From Clostridium fallax (lineage in GTDB: Bacteria; Bacillota; Clostridia; Clostridiales; Clostridiaceae), in NCBI RefSeq assembly GCF_900129365.1, contig NZ_FQVM01000033.1:1-25461 (forward strand): DNA of 25,461 nucleotides, written 5' to 3'. A program made the translations under genes and the position numbers. Each line of letters opens with the position of its first letter. Within the stretch, counting starts at the first letter, position 1. Below, one piece after another: positions 1 through 5,589 of this stretch. The notes beneath the pieces are model-generated. The model was not told where the DNA came from, made no database searches, and saw only the letters and a list, made by a program, of their open reading frames with translations.

Positions 1-20
1 TGCACAATTTTCATAAAAAT

Positions 21-47
21 AAGGGTTACAAAAACCTTGTAACCCTT
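21..47 (-). terminator. Rho-independent terminator ending the tRNA cluster
   Basis: A 10-bp perfect stem (21-30 with 38-47, 7-base loop) is followed in the minus direction by a T-rich run (complement of 10-20). It lies just downstream of the last tRNA gene and should end the whole cluster. Confidence 0.85.
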
Positions 48-52
48 GAAAT

Positions 53-129
53 TGGTACACCCAACAGGAGTCGAACCTGCGACCTTTGGATTCGAAGTCC
101 ACCGCTCTATCCAGCTGAGCTATGGGTGT
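53..129 (-). tRNA. tRNA-Arg (anticodon UCG)
   Basis: A 77-base cloverleaf with encoded CCA, acceptor ACACCCA/TGGGTGT, discriminator A, and anticodon loop CTTCGAA giving UCG, which reads CGA. It is the last gene of the cluster and the only Arg-UCG; the other three Arg genes are UCU. A terminator (152-181) separates it from the upstream tRNAs and I see no convincing promoter of its own in 130-151, so it may depend on read-through. Confidence 0.96.
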
Positions 130-151
130 CTATTAAATTTTATATAAAGTA

Positions 152-181
152 AAAGACAACTTAATTACTTAAGTTGTCTTT
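152..181 (-). terminator. Terminator inside the tRNA cluster
   Basis: Stem 152-164 with 169-181 (13 bp, loop TTAC). In the minus direction it is followed by TTTTACTTTA. It lies between tRNA-Gly (185-258) and tRNA-Arg(UCG), so it should end most transcripts of the second tRNA unit. Confidence 0.75.
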
Positions 182-184
182 ATA

Positions 185-258
185 TGGAGCGGGTGATGGG
201 AATCGAACCCACGTAACTAGCTTGGAAGGCTAGGGCTCTACCATTGAGCTACACCCGC
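185..258 (-). tRNA. tRNA-Gly (UCC), G-C T-stem variant
   Basis: A 74-base cloverleaf with CCA; anticodon loop CTTCCAA gives UCC. The T-stem is GTGGG/CCCAT, as in the copy at 870-943, whereas the copies at 1173 and 1933 carry GTGAG/CTCAT. Last gene of the second repeated unit. Confidence 0.97.
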
Positions 259-263
259 ATACT

Positions 264-338
264 TGGAGCGGAAGACGGGACTCGAACCCGCAACTTTCAC
301 CTTGGCAAGGTGACACTCTACCATTGAGTCACTTCCGC
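264..338 (-). tRNA. tRNA-Gly (GCC)
   Basis: A 75-base cloverleaf with CCA; anticodon loop TTGCCAA gives GCC. The identical copy is at 1252-1326, 988 bases away. Confidence 0.97.
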
Positions 339-344
339 ATAAAT

Positions 345-428
345 TGGTGCAGATGAAGGGAGTCGAACCCCCACGCCGTAGGCGCTAGATCCTAAGTCTA
401 GTGCGTCTGCCAATTCCGCCACATCTGC
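345..428 (-). tRNA. tRNA-Leu (UAG)
   Basis: An 84-base class II tRNA with a long variable arm, acceptor GCAGATG/CATCTGC, discriminator A, encoded CCA and anticodon UAG in the loop CTTAGGA. Identical copy at 1333-1416. Confidence 0.97.
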
Positions 429-445
429 ACATATTAAATTATTAT

Positions 446-521
446 TGGTGACTCACCGGGGAATCGAACCCCGGACACCATGATTAAAAGTCATGTGCTC
501 TACCGACTGAGCTAGTGAATC
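446..521 (-). tRNA. tRNA-Lys (UUU)
   Basis: A 76-base cloverleaf with CCA; acceptor GATTCAC/GTGAGTC, anticodon loop CTTTTAA gives UUU. Identical copy at 1434-1509. Confidence 0.97.
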
Positions 522-524
522 ATT

Positions 525-599
525 TGGCTGGGATAGCAGGATTCGAACCTACGCATAATGGAGTCAAAGTCCATTGCCTTACCGCTTGGCGATATCCCA
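525..599 (-). tRNA. tRNA-Gln (UUG)
   Basis: A 75-base cloverleaf with CCA; acceptor TGGGATA/TATCCCA with discriminator G, anticodon UUG. With GatCAB in the same window, this tRNA is expected to be first charged with Glu and then amidated. Copy at 1513-1587. Confidence 0.97.
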
Positions 600-602
600 A
601 TA

Positions 603-679
603 TGGGGTGAATGATGGGACTCGAACCCACGACAACCAGAACCACAATCTGGCGCTCTACCAACTGAACTACATTCACC
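603..679 (-). tRNA. tRNA-His (GUG)
   Basis: Acceptor GTGAATG/CATTCAC, anticodon GUG. The genome encodes the extra 5' G (position -1) opposite discriminator C73, the usual bacterial His identity element. Copy at 1591-1667. Confidence 0.97.
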
Positions 680-682
680 ATA

Positions 683-758
683 TGGTGCACCATCTGGGGC
701 TCGAACCCGGGACACCCTGATTAAGAGTCAGGTGCTCTACCAACTGAGCTAATGGTGC
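683..758 (-). tRNA. tRNA-Lys (CUU)
   Basis: A 76-base cloverleaf with CCA; acceptor GCACCAT/ATGGTGC, anticodon CUU. Copy at 1671-1746; the exact 988-base repeat ends just after this gene. Confidence 0.97.
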
Positions 759-765
759 ACATACT

Positions 766-842
766 TGGTGCGTTTTAAGGGATTCGAACCCCTGGCCCAC
801 GGCTTAGAAGGCCGTTGCTCTATCCAACTGAGCTAAAAACGC
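766..842 (-). tRNA. tRNA-Arg (UCU)
   Basis: A 77-base cloverleaf with CCA; acceptor GCGTTTT/AAAACGC, anticodon loop CTTCTAA gives UCU (reads AGA). One of three copies (also 1035 and 1752). Confidence 0.97.
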
Positions 843-869
843 ATATAAAACTTGATTTTAAAGTTTTAA

Positions 870-943
870 TGGAGCGGGTGATGGGAATCGAACCCACGTA
901 ACTAGCTTGGAAGGCTAGGGCTCTACCATTGAGCTACACCCGC
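870..943 (-). tRNA. tRNA-Gly (UCC), G-C T-stem variant
   Basis: Same 74-base gene as 185-258, with T-stem GTGGG/CCCAT. It follows tRNA-Pro, in the same relative place as the 1933 copy in the other unit. Confidence 0.97.
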
Positions 944-955
944 ATATTGTTGTAT

Positions 956-1031
956 TGGTCGGGGTGACAGGGATCGAACCTGCGACCTCATGGTCCCAAA
1001 CCACGCGCGCTCCCATCTGCGCCACACCCCG
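956..1031 (-). tRNA. tRNA-Pro (UGG)
   Basis: A 76-base cloverleaf with CCA; acceptor CGGGGTG/CACCCCG, anticodon UGG. Copy at 2010-2085. Confidence 0.97.
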
Positions 1032-1034
1032 ATA

Positions 1035-1111
1035 TGGTGCGTTTTAAGGGATTCGAACCCCTGGCCCACGGCTTAGAAGGCCGTTGCTCTATCCAACTGA
1101 GCTAAAAACGC
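1035..1111 (-). tRNA. tRNA-Arg (UCU)
   Basis: Same 77-base sequence as 766-842. It is the first gene behind the promoter at 1137-1165, with a leader of about 20 bases. Confidence 0.97.
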
Positions 1112-1136
1112 ACATTATCTGCTAACAACAAAATAC

Positions 1137-1165
1137 ATTTTACTAAACTTTATTAAATTTGTCAA
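1137..1165 (-). promoter_or_regulatory. Promoter of the second tRNA unit
   Basis: On the minus strand a perfect -35 TTGACA (1160-1165), a 17-base spacer and -10 TAAAAT (1137-1142), just upstream of tRNA-Arg 1035-1111. The initial transcribed region contains GTTGTTAGCA, shared with the promoter at 1891-1919. Confidence 0.85.
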
Positions 1166-1172
1166 GTTTTGA

Positions 1173-1246
1173 TGGAGCGGGTGATGAGAATCGAACTCAC
1201 GTAACTAGCTTGGAAGGCTAGGGCTCTACCATTGAGCTACACCCGC
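1173..1246 (-). tRNA. tRNA-Gly (UCC), A-T T-stem variant
   Basis: A 74-base gene differing from the 185 and 870 copies only by a compensatory change in the T-stem: GTGAG/CTCAT in place of GTGGG/CCCAT. Same variant as at 1933. Confidence 0.97.
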
Positions 1247-1251
1247 ATACT

Positions 1252-1326
1252 TGGAGCGGAAGACGGGACTCGAACCCGCAACTTTCACCTTGGCAAGGTG
1301 ACACTCTACCATTGAGTCACTTCCGC
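1252..1326 (-). tRNA. tRNA-Gly (GCC)
   Basis: Identical to 264-338; anticodon GCC, 75 bases with CCA. Confidence 0.97.
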
Positions 1327-1332
1327 ATAAAT

Positions 1333-1416
1333 TGGTGCAGATGAAGGGAGTCGAACCCCCACGCCGTAGGCGCTAGATCCTAAGTCTAGTGCGTCTGCCA
1401 ATTCCGCCACATCTGC
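1333..1416 (-). tRNA. tRNA-Leu (UAG)
   Basis: Identical to 345-428; class II tRNA with long variable arm, anticodon UAG. Confidence 0.97.
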
Positions 1417-1433
1417 ACATATTAAATTATTAT

Positions 1434-1509
1434 TGGTGACTCACCGGGGAATCGAACCCCGGACACCATGATTAAAAGTCATGTGCTCTACCGACTGAGC
1501 TAGTGAATC
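1434..1509 (-). tRNA. tRNA-Lys (UUU)
   Basis: Identical to 446-521; anticodon UUU. Confidence 0.97.
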
Positions 1510-1512
1510 ATT

Positions 1513-1587
1513 TGGCTGGGATAGCAGGATTCGAACCTACGCATAATGGAGTCAAAGTCCATTGCCTTACCGCTTGGCGATATCCCA
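1513..1587 (-). tRNA. tRNA-Gln (UUG)
   Basis: Identical to 525-599; anticodon UUG, discriminator G. Confidence 0.97.
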
Positions 1588-1590
1588 ATA

Positions 1591-1667
1591 TGGGGTGAAT
1601 GATGGGACTCGAACCCACGACAACCAGAACCACAATCTGGCGCTCTACCAACTGAACTACATTCACC
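1591..1667 (-). tRNA. tRNA-His (GUG)
   Basis: Identical to 603-679; encoded G-1 opposite C73, anticodon GUG. Confidence 0.97.
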
Positions 1668-1670
1668 ATA

Positions 1671-1746
1671 TGGTGCACCATCTGGGGCTCGAACCCGGGA
1701 CACCCTGATTAAGAGTCAGGTGCTCTACCAACTGAGCTAATGGTGC
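1671..1746 (-). tRNA. tRNA-Lys (CUU)
   Basis: Identical to 683-758; anticodon CUU. The spacer to the next tRNA is 5 bases here and 7 in the other unit, marking the edge of the exact repeat. Confidence 0.97.
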
Positions 1747-1751
1747 TTGTT

Positions 1752-1828
1752 TGGTGCGTTTTAAGGGATTCGAACCCCTGGCCCACGGCTTAGAAGGCCG
1801 TTGCTCTATCCAACTGAGCTAAAAACGC
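1752..1828 (-). tRNA. tRNA-Arg (UCU)
   Basis: Third copy of the 77-base Arg-UCU gene. First gene behind the promoter at 1891-1919. Confidence 0.97.
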
Positions 1829-1890
1829 ATTTAGTTGATAAGTCTTAATATAATTTGAAATCTTATAATTAAGTGCTAACAACGAATTTT

Positions 1891-1919
1891 ATTTTACTAA
1901 ATGTTCTCGATTTTGTCAA
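1891..1919 (-). promoter_or_regulatory. Promoter inside the first tRNA unit
   Basis: Minus strand TTGACA (1914-1919), 17-base spacer, TAAAAT (1891-1896). It sits between tRNA-Gly 1933 and tRNA-Arg 1752 and gives a leader of about 55 bases before tRNA-Arg. The sequence after the -10 shares GTTGTTAGCA with the promoter at 1137-1165. Confidence 0.85.
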
Positions 1920-1932
1920 GAACTTTTTTTAG

Positions 1933-2006
1933 TGGAGCGGGTGATGAGAATCGAACTCACGTAACTAGCTTGGAAGGCTAGGGCTCTACCATTGAGCTAC
2001 ACCCGC
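1933..2006 (-). tRNA. tRNA-Gly (UCC), A-T T-stem variant
   Basis: A 74-base gene identical to the 1173 copy, with T-stem GTGAG/CTCAT. It follows tRNA-Pro 2010. Confidence 0.97.
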
Positions 2007-2009
2007 AAG

Positions 2010-2085
2010 TGGTCGGGGTGACAGGGATCGAACCTGCGACCTCATGGTCCCAAACCACGCGCGCTCCCATCTGCGCCACACCCCG
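2010..2085 (-). tRNA. tRNA-Pro (UGG)
   Basis: Identical to 956-1031; anticodon UGG. First tRNA of the cluster in transcription order, about 60 bases behind the promoter at 2144-2172. Confidence 0.97.
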
Positions 2086-2143
2086 AAGATGTTATCTTCG
2101 TTGTCGCTGTTGTTTCTTTGTTTCCCTCGCGACGACAAGATTT

Positions 2144-2172
2144 ATTCTACACGATAAGACTTTATCCGTCAA
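2144..2172 (-). promoter_or_regulatory. Leading promoter of the tRNA cluster
   Basis: Minus strand TTGACG (2167-2172), 17-base spacer, TAGAAT (2144-2149). The leader to tRNA-Pro is about 50 bases and can form a short TTGTCG/CGACAA stem. Its initial transcribed sequence is unlike that of the two internal promoters. Confidence 0.8.
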
Positions 2173-2635
2173 TACCTTTTTCGAAAAAAATCTATAGAAA
2201 TTTTAAATAGCTTAAAACGGCAGTACGACTTATGTTTAACGTTTACTATATTCAACTTCATTTTAAAGTAAAAATATTAAAATATTAATTTATTTTCTGA
2301 AAATATTATGATTTTAATTGTTATTATAATAAATACTAATAATTTATCAATATGTCTTCTTTTTGATTTTTATTTATAACTATTGTTAATCCCTATTGTT
2401 ATTTAAATTTCATCTTTAACTTACTTATTTCTATTCTTTATTGTTTTTATAATCTATTTATATATAGCTTTATAATAGTAACTAAAAAAGCGACCTCATT
2501 AAATTGTAGATTAATTAGTATATTAACTAAATTTCTATAATTTAATGAGGTTATATCAGGTATAAATAATCCATAACTATTTTTAGATATGACTAATATA
2601 AAATCTAAAGATAGACTTTATTAATTTAATCTTAT
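2173..2635. other. AT-rich non-coding region
   Basis: No reading frame with a credible ribosome binding site, no RNA gene and no repeat shared with the rest of the window was seen. Its only clear structure is the terminator at 2493-2551. It separates the tRNA cluster from the 3' end of the rph operon. Confidence 0.6.
2493..2551 (-). terminator. Long-stem terminator after the yfcE operon
   Basis: An 18-bp stem (2493-2510 with 2534-2551, one G-T pair) closes a 23-base AT-rich loop. In the minus direction it is followed by CGCTTTTTTAG, a good U-run. It lies 85 bases beyond the yfcE stop codon. Confidence 0.7.
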
Positions 2636-3121
2636 TTATAAATTAACATTATATGATATTATATCTTCATTTTCTTTTATTTCTAAAAAGCCTATACTTT
2701 TCTTACTTAGCCCTCGTGGAAGAGAAGCACTTCCTGGATTAAAAAACAAAATATTATCATAGTTTTCTATTAAAGGTATATGAGTATGCCCAAACAAAGC
2801 TCCATCTACCCCTAACTCTTTTGCCTTATAATATAAATTATTTAGATTATATCCTACTCCATATTGATCACCATGACATATTAATAATTTTTTATCCAAT
2901 ATTTCAATTACTTGCTCTCTAGGATATTCTCCCTTAAAGTCACCATTACCTTTAACTCCATATACTTTCCCATTAAAATCTTCTGCTATATATGGAATAT
3001 CTGATATGTAATCTCCTAAATGAATTAAAATATCTGCCTTTCTAATTCCACCTTTTATTTTATCTAAAAGTTCCTTTCTTTTAGATATTCCATGAGTATC
3101 ACTAATTACAGCTACTAACAT
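2636..3121 (-). CDS. yfcE: YfcE/MJ0936-family metallophosphoesterase
   Basis: A 161-residue single-domain calcineurin-like phosphoesterase, expected to hydrolyse phosphodiesters with a two-metal centre in the cytoplasm; the physiological substrate of this family is unsettled. The metal-ligand motifs are all present: DTH at 8-10, GD at 36-37, GNGD at 58-61, H83, GHTH at 111-114, and the family NPGS at 128-131. The length is normal for the family. The ATG has an AGGAG site 8 bases upstream. It is the last gene of the operon, 11 bases after the XTP pyrophosphatase. Family assignment is firm; the gene symbol is by similarity only. Confidence 0.9.
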   Translation of the reverse strand: MLVAVISDTHGISKRKELLDKIKGGIRKADILIHLGDYISDIPYIAEDFNGKVYGVKGNGDFKGEYPREQVIEILDKKLLICHGDQYGVGYNLNNLYYKAKELGVDGALFGHTHIPLIENYDNILFFNPGSASLPRGLSKKSIGFLEIKENEDIISYNVNL

Positions 3122-3132
3122 ATTCTTCTCTC

Positions 3133-3744
3133 CTAAAGTATATCTTTTAATTCTTCTTTTACTAATTCTAAAGCTTTTCCCCTATGACTTATGCTATTTT
3201 TCTTTTCACCACTCATTTCAGCAAACGTCATTTTAAATTCTGGCACATAAAATAAAGGATCATATCCAAATCCATCAAATCCTTTAGGATTTTCTATTAT
3301 ATTCCCTTTTCTTTTTCCTTCTACCTTTATCTCTTTTCCCTCAGAAGTTAATATTACTACCGCACAAACAAAGGCCGCTGTTCTTTCTTCAAAAGGAACT
3401 CCATTTAATTTTTCTAATAATTTCTCATTATTTTTTTTAGAGTTACCATGCTCTCCTGCATATCTTGCAGAATATACTCCAGGTTCTCCATTTAAATAAT
3501 CCACCATAAGACCTGAATCATCTGCCATAACCATAAAATGTTCTTTTCCTTGTTTCTTTAGATATTCTACAATTTCATAAGCTTTTTTATAAGAGTTTTC
3601 CATAAAAGTTTTCCCATCTTCTTCAACATCTATATTTATACCCTCTTCTTTTAAAGAACATATTTTTAATGGTAAATCTTTTAGTATCTCCTTTATCTCT
3701 CTTATTTTGTGTTCATTATTGCTTGCTACTATTAATTTTTTCAT
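3133..3744 (-). CDS. rdgB: XTP/dITP pyrophosphatase (RdgB/HAM1)
   Basis: A 203-residue non-canonical purine NTP pyrophosphatase: it cleaves XTP, dITP and ITP to the monophosphate and PPi, keeping deaminated purines out of DNA and RNA. Family motifs: VASNN at 6-10 with K13, the acidic ADDSGL at 74-79 (D76 the likely metal/general-base residue), FDGFGYDPLF at 156-165, and SHRGKA at 186-191. The start codon follows the rph stop codon directly (TAA then ATG), and its ribosome binding site GGGGGAGAG lies within the end of rph, so the two genes are probably translationally coupled. The pairing of rph and rdgB is common in Firmicutes. Confidence 0.96.
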   Translation of the reverse strand: MKKLIVASNNEHKIREIKEILKDLPLKICSLKEEGINIDVEEDGKTFMENSYKKAYEIVEYLKKQGKEHFMVMADDSGLMVDYLNGEPGVYSARYAGEHGNSKKNNEKLLEKLNGVPFEERTAAFVCAVVILTSEGKEIKVEGKRKGNIIENPKGFDGFGYDPLFYVPEFKMTFAEMSGEKKNSISHRGKALELVKEELKDIL

Positions 3745-4491
3745 TTATCTCTCCCCCGTTCCTATCCATAAGCAATCTGTTTTTAGTGTTTCCTTTTGTA
3801 TTTGTATTATATACCTACTACTTTTTTCTGCCAAATTAAATAATTGATCTAAATCATCTTTTGAAAAAGGATTTTTCTCTCCTGCACCTTGTATTTCTAT
3901 AATGTGCCTGTCTTCTGTTAAAACTATATTCATATCCACCTTAGCATTACAATCTTCTTCATAGCATAAATCAACCAATTTCTCTTCATCTACAATTCCT
4001 ACACTTATAGCAGTTACAAAATTTCTTATGGGATATACTTTAAACTGTACTTTTTTGTGAAGTTTATTAATAGCATCTACTAAAGCTACAAAAGCTCCTG
4101 TAATTGATGCTGTTCTTGTTCCTCCATCTGCTTGAATAACATCGCAATCTATCCAAATAGTTCTTTCTCCTAAAGCCTTTAAATCAACTACAGATCTTAA
4201 AGCTCTTCCTATAAATCTTTGAATCTCTATAGATCTATTATCTACTTTAAGTCTTGTAATATCTCTTGGTTTTCTATTTTGTGTTGATCTTGGTAACATA
4301 TTATATTCTGCAGTTATCCAGCCTTCTCCAGAGCCTCTTAAAAATATTGGAATTTTTTCTTCAATAGATGCATTACATAAAACTTTAGTTTCTCCCATTT
4401 CTATAAGAACAGATCCCTCTGCATACTTAGTATAATCCCTAGTTATTTTTATACTCCTAGTTTGATCTCTTCTTCTTCCATCAATTCTCAT
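3745..4491 (-). CDS. rph: Ribonuclease PH
   Basis: A 248-residue phosphate-dependent 3'-5' exoribonuclease that trims tRNA 3' ends and acts as a hexamer. Phosphate-binding GGTRTAS at 123-129 includes R126, and R86 (in DNRSIE) is also present; both are the known functional arginines of the family. The N-terminus MRIDGRRRDQTR is typical. The ATG has GGAGGG just upstream. Length matches the usual 240-260 residues. It lies 32 bases after the AIR-synthase gene and abuts rdgB. Since all tRNA genes here encode CCA, 3' trimming by this enzyme is relevant to them (inference). Confidence 0.97.
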   Translation of the reverse strand: MRIDGRRRDQTRSIKITRDYTKYAEGSVLIEMGETKVLCNASIEEKIPIFLRGSGEGWITAEYNMLPRSTQNRKPRDITRLKVDNRSIEIQRFIGRALRSVVDLKALGERTIWIDCDVIQADGGTRTASITGAFVALVDAINKLHKKVQFKVYPIRNFVTAISVGIVDEEKLVDLCYEEDCNAKVDMNIVLTEDRHIIEIQGAGEKNPFSKDDLDQLFNLAEKSSRYIIQIQKETLKTDCLWIGTGER

Positions 4492-4523
4492 AAACCCTCC
4501 TCTGATAAAATACCCTTTATAAA

Positions 4524-5501
4524 TTATTTTATATTAAAAAGTTCATCTCTTTTTGGTGGTCGTACCTCAATATTTTTACCATTACTATAAATTATCCCTT
4601 TTTCTTCGGTAATCTTTCCTACTAAACTTGCATCAACACCTGATTTTTTTAATATTTTTATTAATTCATCTCCATCATCTGTAGCTATTAACATACTTCC
4701 TGATGATACTAATCCCAAAGGATTTATTGAAAATTCTTTACACACTTTTTTAGTTACTTCTCTTATAGGCATTTTATCCTCAAATAAATAAAATCCTACA
4801 TCTGCTGCAGTGGCAAGTTCCCATACTGCACCTAAAACTCCGCCTTCTGTAATATCATGCATGGCACATACCCCAAACTCACCAGATATAATTCCTTCTT
4901 TTACAACACTTATCTCATTACTATAAGATAACCCTTCTTCTATTTCCTTTGAAGATAAAAATTTCTTGCATCTTTCTATATTGTCTGCAATAAGTATTGT
5001 TGTTCCTTCTAATCCTAATGATTTAGTAACTATAATATCGTTTCCAACTTTAGCACCAGACGTAGTTATTCCACTATTACTTTTACACTTTCCTAGTACT
5101 GTACATGAAACTACAATTTTATTTACAGCACTTGTTACTTCAGTATGTCCCCCTATTATTTCTACCCTTAATTTTTTTGCTTCTTTATCTATTTCATTCA
5201 TTATACTTTCAATTTCTTTTAATTTACATCCTTGTGGTGCTAATATTGTTACCATTAAAGCCAATGGTTCTACACCACAAGCAGCTATATCATTACAATT
5301 AATATTAACTGCTAGTTTTCCTATATTATTATCTGCTCCAGTTATAGGATCTGTAGAAATAACACAGTCGTATTCTCCAAAATCTAATATAGCACAATCC
5401 TCTCCTATTCCATTTGCAAGCTTTACTTCATCTCTTGTCATTCCTTTATTTTTATCTAAGATGGAACTTAAATCATCCCAATTTAACTTACCAACTTTCA
5501 T
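4524..5501 (-). CDS. HypE-like AIR-synthase-related protein
   Basis: A 325-residue member of the PurM/HypE/SelD/ThiL ATP-binding superfamily. Motifs: GEDCAIL at 33-39, STDPITG at 49-55, the nucleotide-loop NCNDIAACG at 68-76, and GGHTEV at 117-122. A later HDITEGG stretch is also family-typical. Overall layout is closest to HypE, the hydrogenase maturation factor that dehydrates a thiocarbamate on its C-terminal cysteine. This protein lacks that cysteine: it ends RPPKRDELFNIK rather than in PRIC. No hyp or hydrogenase genes are nearby. It is therefore probably an ATP-dependent enzyme with another, unknown substrate. The ATG has AAGGAG upstream; it leads the rph-rdgB-yfcE operon. Confidence 0.85.
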   Translation of the reverse strand: MKVGKLNWDDLSSILDKNKGMTRDEVKLANGIGEDCAILDFGEYDCVISTDPITGADNNIGKLAVNINCNDIAACGVEPLALMVTILAPQGCKLKEIESIMNEIDKEAKKLRVEIIGGHTEVTSAVNKIVVSCTVLGKCKSNSGITTSGAKVGNDIIVTKSLGLEGTTILIADNIERCKKFLSSKEIEEGLSYSNEISVVKEGIISGEFGVCAMHDITEGGVLGAVWELATAADVGFYLFEDKMPIREVTKKVCKEFSINPLGLVSSGSMLIATDDGDELIKILKKSGVDASLVGKITEEKGIIYSNGKNIEVRPPKRDELFNIK

Positions 5502-5552
5502 AAAACAGTCTCCTTTTCAGTTATTTATGTAATCTTTTAAGTATAAAAACAT

Positions 5553-5558
5553 ATTATA
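5553..5558 (-). promoter_or_regulatory. Putative -10 of the rph operon
   Basis: Minus strand TATAAT between the divergent genes, 52 bases before the AIR-synthase start. I see no good -35 at the proper distance. The same bases could serve a plus-strand -10 (TATTAT) for the gene at 5590. Confidence 0.35.
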
Positions 5559-5589
5559 GTATAAGGATTAATTTTAAGAGGTGAAAGAT

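Larger units (their letters stand above)
185..1746. repeat. Tandem tRNA-unit duplication (offset 988)
   Basis: The block 185-758 recurs at 1173-1746: seven tRNA genes with their spacers. By eye the only differences are two paired substitutions in the first tRNA-Gly. The Arg, Gly and Pro genes beyond it are also repeated, but at other offsets (986, 1063 and 1054) because the spacers differ. Confidence 0.9.

Noticed and set aside
847..867. Small hairpin AAAACTT/AAGTTTT between tRNA-Gly 870 and tRNA-Arg 766
   Set aside because: Seven nearly all A-T pairs and no good T-run; too weak to call a terminator.
512..1703. Two identical 67-codon reading frames (512-715 and 1500-1703)
   Set aside because: They run through tRNA genes and are identical only because the tRNA unit is duplicated; no ribosome binding site.
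185..2085. Repeated blocks with short spacers, CRISPR-like at first sight
   Set aside because: Each block folds as a tRNA with a different anticodon; spacers are short and of variable length.
2009..2197. 62-codon plus-strand frame over tRNA-Pro
   Set aside because: Antisense to tRNA-Pro and its promoter; the GIEPAT-like translation is a common artefact of antisense tRNA sequence.
4524..5501. Assignment as SelD, ThiL or PurM
   Set aside because: No N-terminal Gly-rich Cys/Sec segment of SelD, and the motif layout and length fit HypE better than ThiL or PurM.
4966..5532. 188-codon plus-strand frame
   Set aside because: Antisense shadow of the HypE-like gene, which has clear family motifs; no binding site.
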